The notes: a model not told the origin generated them from the sequence alone. A DNA stretch of 49,684 bases from Candidatus Cloacimonadota bacterium (GCA_028681035.1 JAQUJJ010000006.1:1-49684); one strand, 5' to 3'; counted from the first letter of the stretch, positions 16,951 to 26,344 are shown. Program-made: numbers and translations.

Positions 16951-17703
16951 TTACTTATCCAGGTTGTTTTCCATCAATTGGTTTTCTGGTACAGCCCTGA
17001 GGGGCTTGGCGGGATTTCCGACTACGATGGTTTTAGCCGGCACATCTCTGGTTACCACAGCTCCTGCTGCTACAACTCCGTCGCTCTGAATGGTTTTCCC
17101 GGGCAGAATAGTGGCATTCACGCCAATTCTGGAGCCGTTTTCCATAGTTACGCCCTTGAAGTGATTGAATCGCTCTTTGTCTCTTGCCATGTAGTTATCG
17201 TTACTTGTGGCGGTGCAAGGAGCTACAAAGCAGTAATCCCCAATCTCGGAATAGGCGGTGATGTAACAATTTGTCTCGAACTTGTTACGGCTTCCGATGC
17301 TTACGAAGTTCTCTATACAAACGTTTCTGCCCACGATGTTCAAATCACCAAGCTTCACGTTTTCACGTATGGTGGCGAGGTCGGCTATCAAATTGCGTTC
17401 TCCGATTGTGCACTGACAATTGATTACCACGTTTGACCCAATCTGGCAAAAGTCGCCTATCACGGCGGGCGTCAGGTCGGTGGGAACTTTAAAGATGCTG
17501 CGGGGGGAAGAAAGGGGCTTTTTCCCGATTATTACGCCATCATCGATACGCACCGCTTTGCCTATTTTGGAGCCGGCATGGATAACCACATTGTGCCCTA
17601 TAAGGCAGTCATCACCTATCTCCACATCTTGCATGATCACAGCATTGTAGCCGATCGTAACGTTCGCACCAAGCTTTGCACTTTTGTCTATATGTTGATT
17701 CAT
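16951..17703 (-). CDS. Left-handed beta-helix acyltransferase (hexapeptide repeats)
   Basis: The product is 250 residues with hexapeptide repeats from residue ~10 to the C terminus ('AKLGANVTIGYNAVIMQDVEIGDD', 'GSRIGVNATILPGK', 'VVAAGAVVTRDVPAKTIVVGNPAKPLR'). The last segment is the usual end of sugar O- or N-acetyltransferases (WbbJ/WlbB-like). It probably acetylates a nucleotide-linked or lipid-linked sugar. GGAGGTTTC precedes the ATG. It is the first gene of the - strand glycan run, so the promoter should lie in 17704-17797. Confidence 0.85.
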   Translation of the reverse strand: MNQHIDKSAKLGANVTIGYNAVIMQDVEIGDDCLIGHNVVIHAGSKIGKAVRIDDGVIIGKKPLSSPRSIFKVPTDLTPAVIGDFCQIGSNVVINCQCTIGERNLIADLATIRENVKLGDLNIVGRNVCIENFVSIGSRNKFETNCYITAYSEIGDYCFVAPCTATSNDNYMARDKERFNHFKGVTMENGSRIGVNATILPGKTIQSDGVVAAGAVVTRDVPAKTIVVGNPAKPLRAVPENQLMENNLDK

Positions 17704-17797
17704 GAAACCTCCATTTACTATTAAACCAACATTTTACTCGACAAGGTTTCAGGCAAGTAAAAAATGACTCTAACTAATAATTATTTAAGGGAACGTG

Positions 17798-18691
17798 ATG
17801 AAAAACAGCATCAAACTCTTCTGCGAGCATCTTGCCTTGGAAGGAAAATCACCCCGCACCATCGAAGCATACCATCTAGATTTAGACCAGTTTTATGCTT
17901 TTGTGCAGCGGTTTTTCGAGGATGAAGAAGTGCCCGTGCAGGGGATAACGGTGCTGAATATCAGGGATTTCTTGCGTTACCTGAATGAAAAGCCGGATTG
18001 CAACCGCACTCTGGCGCGTAAAAGTGCTGCCTTAAACGGCTTTTTCCGCTTTTGTAAGCTTAAAGGGTTTATCACAGAAAGCCCCATGGTTAAAATCAAG
18101 CGTCCCAAATACGAAAAGCCTCTGCCCAAGTGTTTCACGGAAGAAGAAGTGCGTAATCTGCTTGCCATTCCTGATACCAGCAGCCCTTTTGGCATCCGTA
18201 ACCGTGCGATATTGGAAACACTTTATTCCTGCGGTCTGCGTCTGATGGAGCTTGCCGGCATTCGCATGAACGATTTGGAGATGAAACGAGGCTTACTGCG
18301 CGTGAAAGGCAAGGGTAATAAGGAGCGCATCATCCCCGTCGGCTCCTACGCTTTGGCTGCAATTGCCGAGTATTTACCGGTGCGTGAAAAACTGAAAACG
18401 GAAGCCAGTCCCGATAGGTTGTTTCTTACTAAAAGCGGGAAAGCTTTTGATACCGACCAGCTTGATATAATACTAAAACGCTATTTTGCCTTGATTGCCC
18501 GTGCAAAGGGCTATACTCCGCATACTTTGCGCCACAGCTTTGCTACCCACATGCTTGCCCGAGGTGCGGATTTACGCGCTATTCAAGAGCTGCTGGGGCA
18601 TGCACTACTCTCCACCACAGAGCTTTACACGCATGTAAGCTTGGAAGATATTAAGAAAGCATACAATAAAGGGCATCCGCGCAGCAATTGA
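17798..18691 (+). CDS. Tyrosine recombinase (XerC/XerD-like)
   Basis: The product is 297 residues from the ATG at 17798; a GTG three bases earlier is the alternative. An N-terminal SAM-like core-binding domain (1-90) precedes the catalytic domain with R148 ('GLRLMELAG'), K172, H242-x-x-R245 ('HTLRHSFATHML'), H268 ('LLGHALLSTTELYTHV') and Y277. All catalytic residues are intact and the length fits Xer recombinases that resolve chromosome dimers. I cannot choose between XerC and XerD. It is divergent from the glycan run and stands alone; a MITE-like element begins seven bases after its stop. Confidence 0.93.
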   Translation: MKNSIKLFCEHLALEGKSPRTIEAYHLDLDQFYAFVQRFFEDEEVPVQGITVLNIRDFLRYLNEKPDCNRTLARKSAALNGFFRFCKLKGFITESPMVKIKRPKYEKPLPKCFTEEEVRNLLAIPDTSSPFGIRNRAILETLYSCGLRLMELAGIRMNDLEMKRGLLRVKGKGNKERIIPVGSYALAAIAEYLPVREKLKTEASPDRLFLTKSGKAFDTDQLDIILKRYFALIARAKGYTPHTLRHSFATHMLARGADLRAIQELLGHALLSTTELYTHVSLEDIKKAYNKGHPRSN

Positions 18692-18697
18692 TCCTTG

Positions 18698-18805
18698 CTT
18701 GCTTATCCGAAACCGATTAGAACGGCTACTGAAGCTGTGTTGATCGGGTTTCATCCCGATGAGATCCCGATCGGATCCCGATGAACCCCCCTTCGGATAA
18801 GTAAG
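18698..18805 (+). mobile_element. MITE-like element, family A, copy 1 (108 bp)
   Basis: The ends are CTTGCTTATCCGAA and, in inverse, TTCGGATAAGTAAG: a 14-base terminal inverted repeat with one mismatch. The interior is built of GATCGGG/CCCGATC words that can form nested hairpins. It aligns without gaps over 108 bases to the inverse of 44250-44357 at roughly three quarters identity by hand count, with a 28-base identical core. It contains no gene. The element directly follows the recombinase gene. Confidence 0.85.
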
Positions 18806-19085
18806 GGCGTATTATGGTAGCGCAGGACGCATTGAGTGTGGAGTCGATTTGGTTGATATAGCTTGATGAGTAGCTCTAACTTGTTTAGCCAAATGGACTA
18901 CACCAACAGTAAGCTCATTACTTTCGCAGGAACAGTGCTCTTTGCCACCATTATCTGTAGTCCTAAACGCCGCAAAGGATGTAGCTTACGGATTATTGAG
19001 GAAGGCGTTAACGACTCCAGACTCAGTTGGAATGCTGGTGTGCTGGGTGCTGGAGGGTTGATATTCTGGTGTGGTTTAGGAGGGT
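18806..19085. other. Intergenic stretch, no supported gene
   Basis: A short + strand frame overlaps the end of the convergent metallopeptidase gene and is rejected. The only notable feature is a 17-base word (18835-18851, AGTGTGGAGTCGATTTG) that recurs in inverse at 44834-44850. Confidence 0.5.
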
Positions 19086-20075
19086 TTAATCTTCCAAATC
19101 TTCAGTATCTTCTTCATCGTCAACAAACTCCGGCAGATCAGGCAGCAGTGCCATGCGTTTTTTTCTTTTGTAATGGGTTAAAATCATAGCTAAAGGCAAA
19201 AATAGGGCAATCAACGAGTTCATTCCCCAAAACAGATATTGAAACCGCAAGCTCTTTACATAAGCGGCAAATTGCTGATTGAAATCGTAGAGATTGCTGC
19301 GATAAGCCAGCGCAAAGCAATCGTTGAAAACCGCTTTTTCTCCTGCTCTCTTATGATTTGCCACCAGTTCCCAAAAAACCTTCCACTCTTCTGGTTTCTT
19401 CTCGCTCATAAAGCGTATTGCCATGGAAGAGCTTAGGTAGAAAATCTGCCAATCACTCTGCTTTTCAGGATAACTATAGCTCATGCGAAAGAGGTCACTG
19501 GTATGCCCAATAAAGCTCTCCTGCAAGAAGTAAAGATATCGCTCGAAACCCATTTGACCTGAATAATGAGTAGCCATCCCTTCGTGAAACCAAAGGGGGG
19601 TGCGGATGAAAATGCTCTCCAGATACCAGTGAATATATTCATGCACCAGTGTTTTACGGAAGCTATCCTTAATCTCGCTTAAGGGGCGGATGTAGATACT
19701 TCCTTCGCTGCCACTATAAAATGCTTCACTGAATTCTACGATTTTATCTTTTCCCAAAGCCATGCTCTGGTAGCTTTTATGGTCTTTAACGAGATAGACA
19801 GGAACCAAATCGTCGGTATAAATACCCAAACTCATTTGCAGCTCATCAATGCGGGTATCCAAGCCACTGAGGCTTTGGCGCAGAGCGGCTGAAATAGGCT
19901 CTTCGGCATAAACAGCTAAATAGGTAGTTTTCTGTTGAAGAGTGTAAGTACAACTCAGATTTGTAGGCAATATCAGCAGGACAAACAGCGTAAAACAGAG
20001 TATTACTGCTTTAATAAACAAACCGGGCTGAACAAAATCAACCCGGATCTGATTAAGTTTTACAATGGAACTCAA
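19086..20075 (-). CDS. Membrane-anchored gluzincin metallopeptidase (peptidase MA-like)
   Basis: The product is 329 residues. A hydrophobic N-terminal segment (~21-38) and a second one (~283-302) bracket the main domain. 'LVHEYIHWYLE' supplies H145, E146 and H149, and 'LWFHEGMATHYSG' supplies E165, the peptidase MA pattern. The catalytic domain should face the periplasm, and the C-terminal tail is acidic. Targets are unknown. It is the last gene of the ackA-kinase-S4 run, six bases after the S4 gene. Confidence 0.8.
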   Translation of the reverse strand: MSSIVKLNQIRVDFVQPGLFIKAVILCFTLFVLLILPTNLSCTYTLQQKTTYLAVYAEEPISAALRQSLSGLDTRIDELQMSLGIYTDDLVPVYLVKDHKSYQSMALGKDKIVEFSEAFYSGSEGSIYIRPLSEIKDSFRKTLVHEYIHWYLESIFIRTPLWFHEGMATHYSGQMGFERYLYFLQESFIGHTSDLFRMSYSYPEKQSDWQIFYLSSSMAIRFMSEKKPEEWKVFWELVANHKRAGEKAVFNDCFALAYRSNLYDFNQQFAAYVKSLRFQYLFWGMNSLIALFLPLAMILTHYKRKKRMALLPDLPEFVDDEEDTEDLED

Positions 20076-20081
20076 ACTCGC

Positions 20082-20351
20082 TCACATGTTTGTGGGTAGC
20101 TCATCCCGCCTAAGCATTTCATAATACTGAGTACTGTCTTTTTTAGCAACGTTACCCGTGGGGATGGAGATTATTTTTATCTCGTGCTCGGCACCATAAA
20201 GCCTGAAGATGATTATATCATCGGCTTTCACAATGGCTGAAGCCTTTGCGGGCTTGCCAGCTATGAACACCAGGTTTTTGTCACATGCGTTCTTGGCAAT
20301 GGAGCGGGTTTTGGTGAGGCAGAGCTTACTCAGCAGCAAGTCCAACCGCAT
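20082..20351 (-). CDS. Small S4-domain RNA-binding protein
   Basis: The product is 89 residues. Residues ~1-60 form an S4 fold ('MRLDLLLSKLCLTKTRSIAKNACDKNLVFIAGKPAKASAIVKADD'). The length and one-domain layout match the Hsp15/RqcP group, which bind 50S subunits carrying stalled nascent chains. The exact role cannot be fixed from sequence. Its start lies 26 bases inside the end of the histidine kinase gene, in another frame, so translation is likely coupled. Confidence 0.8.
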   Translation of the reverse strand: MRLDLLLSKLCLTKTRSIAKNACDKNLVFIAGKPAKASAIVKADDIIIFRLYGAEHEIKIISIPTGNVAKKDSTQYYEMLRRDELPTNM

Positions 20352-23241
20352 CTAATTCTTCCTTTTTGGCTTTCAGGGCATCACGAATTCTGCCTGCAAT
20401 ATCTTTCATTTTAAAGGGCTTCATTACGAAATCACTAATTCCCTTTGAACGGGCATCTTCCACAGATATCAAGGTTGTAAATCCCGTACAGATGATAATG
20501 GGTATCTCTGGCTTTATGGCGAGCAGCTTTTGGGCAAGATCCACACCATTCATGTAAGGCATGGTGGTATCGGTTACCACAATGTCGATGCGGGAAGAAT
20601 ACTTTGCAAAATGCTCGTAAGCCTTGCGGGGATCAGTAAATCCCTCCACTTTGTAGCCCATGCGCATCATACCCTGGCGGAACACATTCACCAAGCTCGG
20701 CTCATCATCCACAAACATAATGCTTTCCGTGCCACTGTTGTCAACAACTTGCTCTGCATCAGGCAGCCCTTGGTGCCATTGATCGGGAGTGTATTGAGGA
20801 AGATATACAATAAAGGTTGTTCCTATCCCCAGTTCGCTCTCCACACGGATAGCACCATGATGGGATTGAATAATGCTGTGCACAATAGACAAGCCAAGTC
20901 CTGTGCCTTCATTGGCACTTTTTGTGGTGAAATAGGGATCGAAGATATGGTCAACGACACAGGGGTCTATCCCCGTGCCATTATCACGCACAGCTATCTT
21001 TAAATACTGGCATTGTTCCAGTTCAGGGAAAGCTTGCATGTCTCTGCTTCTGAAGGACACAGATTCCACAGACACCTCCAGCATAGCACCCTCTCGGTGA
21101 AGAGCATGCATAGCGTTTGTGCCGAGATTAATAATAATCTGATGAATCTGACCAGGAACAGCGATAACAGTGTTCATCTCAGCATCATAACGCTCTTTAA
21201 TCTTTATAGAACGCGGTAAATAAGAGCGCAGGAAACGTACTGATTCTTTCACATGTTCTGCCAGTTCTATTACTTCTGTCTTAGCTACATCCTGTCGTGA
21301 GAAGGATATCAGGTGGCTAATCATTTCCTTAGCGCGGGTTGCTGATTTTAACACTTCCAGAAGGTTCAAGGCAGAGTCTGATTCGGGATTAAGGTCATCC
21401 CCAGCAAGCTCTGTATAGCCAATTATTGCGCTTAGGATATTGTTAAAGTCATGTGCGATACCGCCGGTTAACCGTCCAATAGCTTCCAGCCTCTGAGTGC
21501 GCTTAAGCTGTTCGTCACGAAGAATCTCAAAGGTAACATCCTTGCAGCTTGCGATGATACTGGAAAGCCTGCCGTCGTTGTCTATAACGGGCTTCACAAC
21601 CATATCAAGGGTAATCTTGGGTCCGTCCTTGCGAATCATATCAATCTTGCCATGCCAAGGCTGCGAAGAACGCACCCTTAACCAGGATTGTTTCATCTCC
21701 ATTCTACTAGCAGGTTCGAAGGGAAGGTATTCAAATGGTTTGTCTAATAGCTCAATACGGCGGTAGGAAGTAATCTTCTCGAAGATGGTGTTTACGTACT
21801 GGATATTGCCTTCGGGAGAGAAGATAATAATCCCTTCGCCGGCTTGTTCGATAGCTTGGAAAAGTACGTTAAGGTTTTCATCTGTTTGTTTCTTATGTAG
21901 AGCGAAAGCGATTTGCTCAGACACAGATTCCAGCAAGATTCTATCTTCGTCGTCGTAGAGATCGTCTTGATTGTAGGATTGTACAACTAAAGCACCGATT
22001 ACTTTGCCCGAAAGAATCAAGGGTACACCCAGGAAGTTCTTGCATACATATCCCATGAAACCAACGTCCTGAGTCCGCTGTTTAATGTCTTCATGATCCA
22101 GCAGCAAGGTTTTTGCCTCACTGATTATTTGGGCAGTTAAAGACTTACTGTCATCAGCTACCACCGGTGAGGCGTCTTCATTCATTTCATCCACGAGGTA
22201 GGGGAAGGTTACAAGGTTGCTTTTGCTGTCGTATAGGGCAATAAAGAAGTTTGTAACGTCTATAACCCTGCCGAGAGAATCATGGATGGTTTGGAAGAGA
22301 TCATCCAGCGATACTTCGATATTTACAGCGTGGCTAATTTTATGCAGGATTGTAGTTACCACTTCAGAGCGGTAAACAGGTGTCATATCGGTTAATATAA
22401 CTGCGTAAGTCTGTTCTTTCCCAGATAGAATGGGGAGAAGAGTTTGCTTGTGGGCATGGAGTTTGTGCTTCACATCCAAAAAGCTGTATTCGATAACCCG
22501 ATGGGCATTTTGTGAAGCAGACAGTGCTTCTAAAATTACGGCTTTGCTCATTTTTGGTTGCTTTTCCATGTGTACGCGCTTTTCGAAATCATCATACACG
22601 TCCCATAAGAATTTGCCAACCATATCCTTAGCTGGTGTACCCAAATGGGTTTCCATTGCTTTATTAACGAGGATAGCTTTACCTTCGGAATCCAGCAACA
22701 TCATGCCCTCGGAGGCTTGCTCGAAGATGCAACGGAACAGTGCTTCCCGTTCTTCAAGTTCACTTCTGATAAGAGCAAGCTTGGTCATGTCCTGCATAGC
22801 GACAATCACATTTTCATAATCTCGTTTATCGCCACCGGTAATGCTCCACGAGATATTGAAGTACAGCTTGTTTCCGTGCAAGTCGTAGTTTATCCCGTGA
22901 CCATCAAAATACTTCCTGTCTTCGCCTATAGCTATAACAGATTCCAATAGACAATCCTGAGCCTCATCCTTGAACACAATGTGCAGATTATCTAACAGTT
23001 CTTTCTTGGTCTTGGCTTTAAATAACCAGAGAGAGGTGTTGTTTACATCCACCACTTTCAGTTTCTTTATACAATCCATGAACTGATCGGGATAGGTGTG
23101 AAAGTGTGCTCGAAGGTCAGTAATACCCTGTTCTTTGAGTTGCTTAACGCTTTCCATTACTCCAGAAAAGTCTTCCACCCATAATGAAACGGGGGACTGG
23201 TCAAACAGCATCCGGTAAAAGGTTTGATTCATAGAGTTCAT
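20326..23241 (-). CDS. Hybrid sensor histidine kinase (PAS-PAS-GAF-PAS-HisKA-HATPase-REC)
   Basis: The product is 971 residues with no membrane span, so it senses a cytoplasmic signal. Order: PAS-like ~15-150, PAS ~165-290, GAF ~295-450, PAS ~455-575, HisKA with H597 ('GGIAHDFNNILSA'), HATPase with 'NLGTNAMHAL', 'DNGTGI' and 'GTGLGLSIVHSI', then a REC domain with phosphoacceptor D891 ('VVTDTTMPYMNG') and K941. The receiver has no output domain, so signalling must continue through a phosphotransfer protein or by interaction. It overlaps ackA by four bases. Confidence 0.95.
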   Translation of the reverse strand: MNSMNQTFYRMLFDQSPVSLWVEDFSGVMESVKQLKEQGITDLRAHFHTYPDQFMDCIKKLKVVDVNNTSLWLFKAKTKKELLDNLHIVFKDEAQDCLLESVIAIGEDRKYFDGHGINYDLHGNKLYFNISWSITGGDKRDYENVIVAMQDMTKLALIRSELEEREALFRCIFEQASEGMMLLDSEGKAILVNKAMETHLGTPAKDMVGKFLWDVYDDFEKRVHMEKQPKMSKAVILEALSASQNAHRVIEYSFLDVKHKLHAHKQTLLPILSGKEQTYAVILTDMTPVYRSEVVTTILHKISHAVNIEVSLDDLFQTIHDSLGRVIDVTNFFIALYDSKSNLVTFPYLVDEMNEDASPVVADDSKSLTAQIISEAKTLLLDHEDIKQRTQDVGFMGYVCKNFLGVPLILSGKVIGALVVQSYNQDDLYDDEDRILLESVSEQIAFALHKKQTDENLNVLFQAIEQAGEGIIIFSPEGNIQYVNTIFEKITSYRRIELLDKPFEYLPFEPASRMEMKQSWLRVRSSQPWHGKIDMIRKDGPKITLDMVVKPVIDNDGRLSSIIASCKDVTFEILRDEQLKRTQRLEAIGRLTGGIAHDFNNILSAIIGYTELAGDDLNPESDSALNLLEVLKSATRAKEMISHLISFSRQDVAKTEVIELAEHVKESVRFLRSYLPRSIKIKERYDAEMNTVIAVPGQIHQIIINLGTNAMHALHREGAMLEVSVESVSFRSRDMQAFPELEQCQYLKIAVRDNGTGIDPCVVDHIFDPYFTTKSANEGTGLGLSIVHSIIQSHHGAIRVESELGIGTTFIVYLPQYTPDQWHQGLPDAEQVVDNSGTESIMFVDDEPSLVNVFRQGMMRMGYKVEGFTDPRKAYEHFAKYSSRIDIVVTDTTMPYMNGVDLAQKLLAIKPEIPIIICTGFTTLISVEDARSKGISDFVMKPFKMKDIAGRIRDALKAKKEELDAVGLAAE

Positions 23242-24446
23242 GATCCCTGCTTAAGAAGTCTTTGAGTTTCCAGTGCTATCATCAGCTCTTCATTTGTCGG
23301 TATCTTCAGTACTTTTACTTTGGAATCGGGAGTGCTAAGTACCTGAATATCGTCTGTAAAGAGCGCATTTTCTTCGAGATTTAGTTTGATGCCAAGCGCA
23401 TCCATATTGCGGCAAACCTGTGCGCGGAGTATGGGCATACGTTCACCAACACCACCAGTGAAGATTAAAACATCCAGTCCATTTAACGCAGCAAAGTAGC
23501 TGCCAATATATTTCTGAATTCGATAACAATAAACATCGTGAGCTTGGATAGCTTTGGGGTTGTGACGGATAAGAATCTCATCCTCTATCTCGCGCATATC
23601 GTTTGAGATATGGGAAAGCCCCAGCATCCCGCTTTTCTTGTTTAGAATGCTGTTCACCTCATCCACGCTAAGCCCCAATTGTTGCTGCATGTGAATAGGA
23701 ATGGCAGGGTCTAAATCTCCGCAGCGGGTGCCCATCATCAATCCTTCCAAGGGGGTAAGCCCCATGGAGGTATCGATAGACTTGCCATCTTTGATAGCAG
23801 TCATAGATGCACCGTTGCCTAGGTGGCAGGAGATTATCTTAATAGTGCTAATGTCCACGCCCAGGAACTCTGCTGCCTTGAGGCTAACATATTTGTGGCT
23901 GGTGCCGTGGAAACCATAACGGCGGATTTTATGAGTGTGATAAAACTCTAAGGGAAGGGGATAGAGGTAAGCATGAGGTGGCATGGTTTGATGAAAAGCA
24001 TTGTCAAACACTCCGCATTGCGGGCAATTCGGCATACTGGCAGTAACGGCTTCCACGCCCTTGAGATTAGCAGGATTGTGCAAAGGAGCAAGGGCTATGC
24101 ACTCGCGCATCACTTCCACCACATGATCTGTAACCACCACGGCATCCGAGTAATGCTCTCCCGCATGAACCAAGCGGTGACCCACGGCGTCAATTTCAGT
24201 TAGGCTGCCAAGCACACCTTTTTCCGTATCAACCAGTGCGTCCAGAATAAGCTGCAATCCTTGCTCGTGGTTATCTATTACCATTTCCCTTTTTTTCTTG
24301 CTAAAGTTGGGGCTTTTATAGGTGAAGAGCGCAATGTCCTCGCCGATTCTTTCGGCGATACCCTCTGCCATTAAGTCTTTGCTTTCCATATTAATAAGTT
24401 GGTATTTGATGGACGAACTGCCGCAATTCAAAACTAGTATCTTCAT
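23238..24446 (-). CDS. ackA: Acetate kinase
   Basis: The product is 402 residues, the family's usual length. Motifs: 'MKILVLNCGSSSIKYQLIN' at the N terminus, 'VGHRLVHAGE' near 88, 'RRYGFHGTSHKYV' near 176, 'ISCHLGNGASMTAIKDGKSIDTSMG' region near 205-228, and 'DVLIFTGGVGE' near 325. The enzyme makes ATP and acetate from acetyl phosphate in fermentation. AAGGGGAG precedes the ATG. No pta gene is in the window. The downstream kinase overlaps its stop by four bases, an unusual partner for ackA. Confidence 0.98.
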   Translation of the reverse strand: MKILVLNCGSSSIKYQLINMESKDLMAEGIAERIGEDIALFTYKSPNFSKKKREMVIDNHEQGLQLILDALVDTEKGVLGSLTEIDAVGHRLVHAGEHYSDAVVVTDHVVEVMRECIALAPLHNPANLKGVEAVTASMPNCPQCGVFDNAFHQTMPPHAYLYPLPLEFYHTHKIRRYGFHGTSHKYVSLKAAEFLGVDISTIKIISCHLGNGASMTAIKDGKSIDTSMGLTPLEGLMMGTRCGDLDPAIPIHMQQQLGLSVDEVNSILNKKSGMLGLSHISNDMREIEDEILIRHNPKAIQAHDVYCYRIQKYIGSYFAALNGLDVLIFTGGVGERMPILRAQVCRNMDALGIKLNLEENALFTDDIQVLSTPDSKVKVLKIPTNEELMIALETQRLLKQGS

Positions 24447-24559
24447 TGACTCCCCTTGATGATGTTTTCTATCAGTGCAGGTAATCTAAATGGCGAATTA
24501 CTGTCAAACAGTTTTTGCAGAAAAAGAGATGGCAAGTATACGTTGTAAGTGTAGCATGG

Positions 24560-25114
24560 CTATCGATGTTGAAAAAGAACCTCAAATTCTGTTGCAGGGC
24601 TGAAGCTGCTAAACTCCCAGAAATATGTATCAGCGGTATGTTGTTGTTTTGGGAATGGCAGCTTGCTGATTGATATGCCATCTGCTACCTTTAATTTGTA
24701 GCTGGCGTAAGCTAATGGCTTTCCCCAAGAGTTGGCGGTGGTAATTATGTACTTGGCTTTTTCACCTATTAGCGTCTGACGGTATGCTATGCGAACCGTG
24801 CAGAAATGCTGCGCCGGCATGGAAAGAACAAAAGCGAAACCACCAGTTTGTACGCTGGAAAGCATGCAGCTTGCCAGGCTATCCTCAACTACTTCTAGTG
24901 CTATTATTTCAGGATGCAAGCTAAGGCTATCCTCCGGAATAGGAAAATAGATAGGAATACTCTTTAATGTATCTGCGTAATTGGCAAAGTGGAACAAGCC
25001 GTCCATCTCCCAATATCCTTTATGGATGGTAAACTCCAGTTCTTCTGCCTCGAAACTAAGCGCAAAAAGACTGCAAGTAAAGACAGCTAAAAGCAGTAGC
25101 AGTATTAGCTTCAC
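24560..25114 (-). CDS. Secreted protein of unknown function
   Basis: The product is 184 residues with a clear signal peptide ('MKLILLLLLAVFTCSLFALS'). The mature part looks like a beta-rich single domain ('GYWEMDGLFHFANYADTLKSIPIYFPIPED'). I do not recognise a family. The start overlaps the stop of the upstream sorting-domain gene by four bases, so the two are made together and may act together outside the inner membrane. Confidence 0.7.
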   Translation of the reverse strand: MKLILLLLLAVFTCSLFALSFEAEELEFTIHKGYWEMDGLFHFANYADTLKSIPIYFPIPEDSLSLHPEIIALEVVEDSLASCMLSSVQTGGFAFVLSMPAQHFCTVRIAYRQTLIGEKAKYIITTANSWGKPLAYASYKLKVADGISISKLPFPKQQHTADTYFWEFSSFSPATEFEVLFQHR

Positions 25115-26103
25115 TTTAGAACAATCAGCTTACTGTTTCCTAAGTTGCGGCTACCAGAGCTAAGGCGAACAAAGTAAATACCACTCGCCAGCTTAGGTAC
25201 TTGCCAGGTCATACCATCGTTTGTGTAATCCTGTTTGGCGAGCAGCCTTCCTTTGAGGTCATAAAGTTCCACCTGCGCAGAAACAAGCTTGCTATCGTAA
25301 TTCAGATGTAAGGTGTAATCTTGGTTTACACGTAGCACACTGGGATAAATACTGAAATTGCCTCTCGGTGCTTGTAACACAGGATCATCGCTGGCGGAGT
25401 GAGCAAGGCACACATCAATGGAATAGCTTTGCCCTGGCTCAGCAAAGAAGGTGGTGTCAAGTATAGTGGCTTGATTCAATTGATCTTGGATTGTAATTCG
25501 CATCTTACTGGAAAATACACTAGAGAGGGAGTGCCCATTTGCATCAGTTTCTACCAAGGGGATGCTGCTTTCAAAAGACGTGATTGGTACATTTACCACG
25601 GGAGCACCACTTAAATCATGACAATAAACATCTATAGTGCTGCGGGCAGAAGGATTCATAAACTCGCCGGAAGTGGGGTTGTAATCCTTTGCAAATCGCG
25701 GATATGAGCTATCCCAGTCATATGTGAAATAACGCACGGCGCATTCAGTTCCGTTTAAGGGGCTGAAATGGTTTGTTAGGCTTTCTCCCCATCTGGCTGT
25801 ATCACTGAAAAGCCCGAAAACCGTGATGCCAATGTAACCCGATTGCCGTGTAAGATGATCGCTAGGCAGGGTAATGATAATTGGGGGTGGAGCAGTAAAA
25901 TCCACAGAGTAATTGTAATCGTCATAGCCGTCATTTACCGTAACCGTAGTTGTCTCATACCACTCCATATTGGGCCTAAACTGCAACTGAGGTTGAGACA
26001 ATTCATTGAACCAAATCTTACCAATAAACGTAGGTGCAGGGGGATTTGCAAACATGGCACTGAGCGTGCCAAGACATAGAAAAACAACAAATAAGCGTTT
26101 CAT
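25111..26103 (-). CDS. Secreted protein with type IX-like C-terminal sorting domain
   Basis: The product is 330 residues. It has a signal peptide ('MKRLFVVFLCLGTLSAMFANP'), a beta-rich middle including a Gly/Asp-containing carboxypeptidase-regulatory-like stretch ('PITSFESSIPLVETDANGHSL'), and a C-terminal sorting domain from ~250 ('SIYPSVLRVNQDYTLHL', 'VELYDLKGRLLAKQ', 'ASGIYFVRLSSG', ending 'SKLIVLK'). The first motif is a degenerate form of YPNPF. AAAGGAGTTATC precedes the ATG. Function beyond surface exposure is unknown. Confidence 0.8.
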   Translation of the reverse strand: MKRLFVVFLCLGTLSAMFANPPAPTFIGKIWFNELSQPQLQFRPNMEWYETTTVTVNDGYDDYNYSVDFTAPPPIIITLPSDHLTRQSGYIGITVFGLFSDTARWGESLTNHFSPLNGTECAVRYFTYDWDSSYPRFAKDYNPTSGEFMNPSARSTIDVYCHDLSGAPVVNVPITSFESSIPLVETDANGHSLSSVFSSKMRITIQDQLNQATILDTTFFAEPGQSYSIDVCLAHSASDDPVLQAPRGNFSIYPSVLRVNQDYTLHLNYDSKLVSAQVELYDLKGRLLAKQDYTNDGMTWQVPKLASGIYFVRLSSGSRNLGNSKLIVLK

Positions 26104-26214
26104 GATAACTCCTTTCTTTGGATGTTAGAGCTTACTTATGTGCATACTGTAGGTAGCATTATTTGTTCCTAAGTGAGGCAATTAATATAGCGCGTTTGAG
26201 CACCAAAAGTCATC

Positions 26215-26298
26215 CTTGCTGAAACCTCAGGTAATTCCCACGTGATGCCCACGTGATTCTCATGTAGAGGCGTGGGAATCGTGTGGAAGATACCTCGC
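26215..26298 (+). repeat. Palindromic intergenic repeat, family C, copy 2
   Basis: The element starts CTTGCTGAAACCTCAGG and aligns without gaps to 742-825. GATTCTC/GGGAATC and the ten bases around 26234-26243 with 26271-26280 are complementary, so the hairpin is kept although several bases differ. It lies between two - strand genes, upstream of the 25111-26103 gene and past the end of the Dlt-like cassette. Confidence 0.7.
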
Positions 26299-26344
26299 TG
26301 CTGGCTGAGATTGGACTAAGTGCTGATGCTGTTTTAACAAAGCA

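Noticed and set aside
18863..19189. Short + strand frame before the metallopeptidase
   Set aside because: It overlaps the end of a well-supported gene on the other strand and has no family match.
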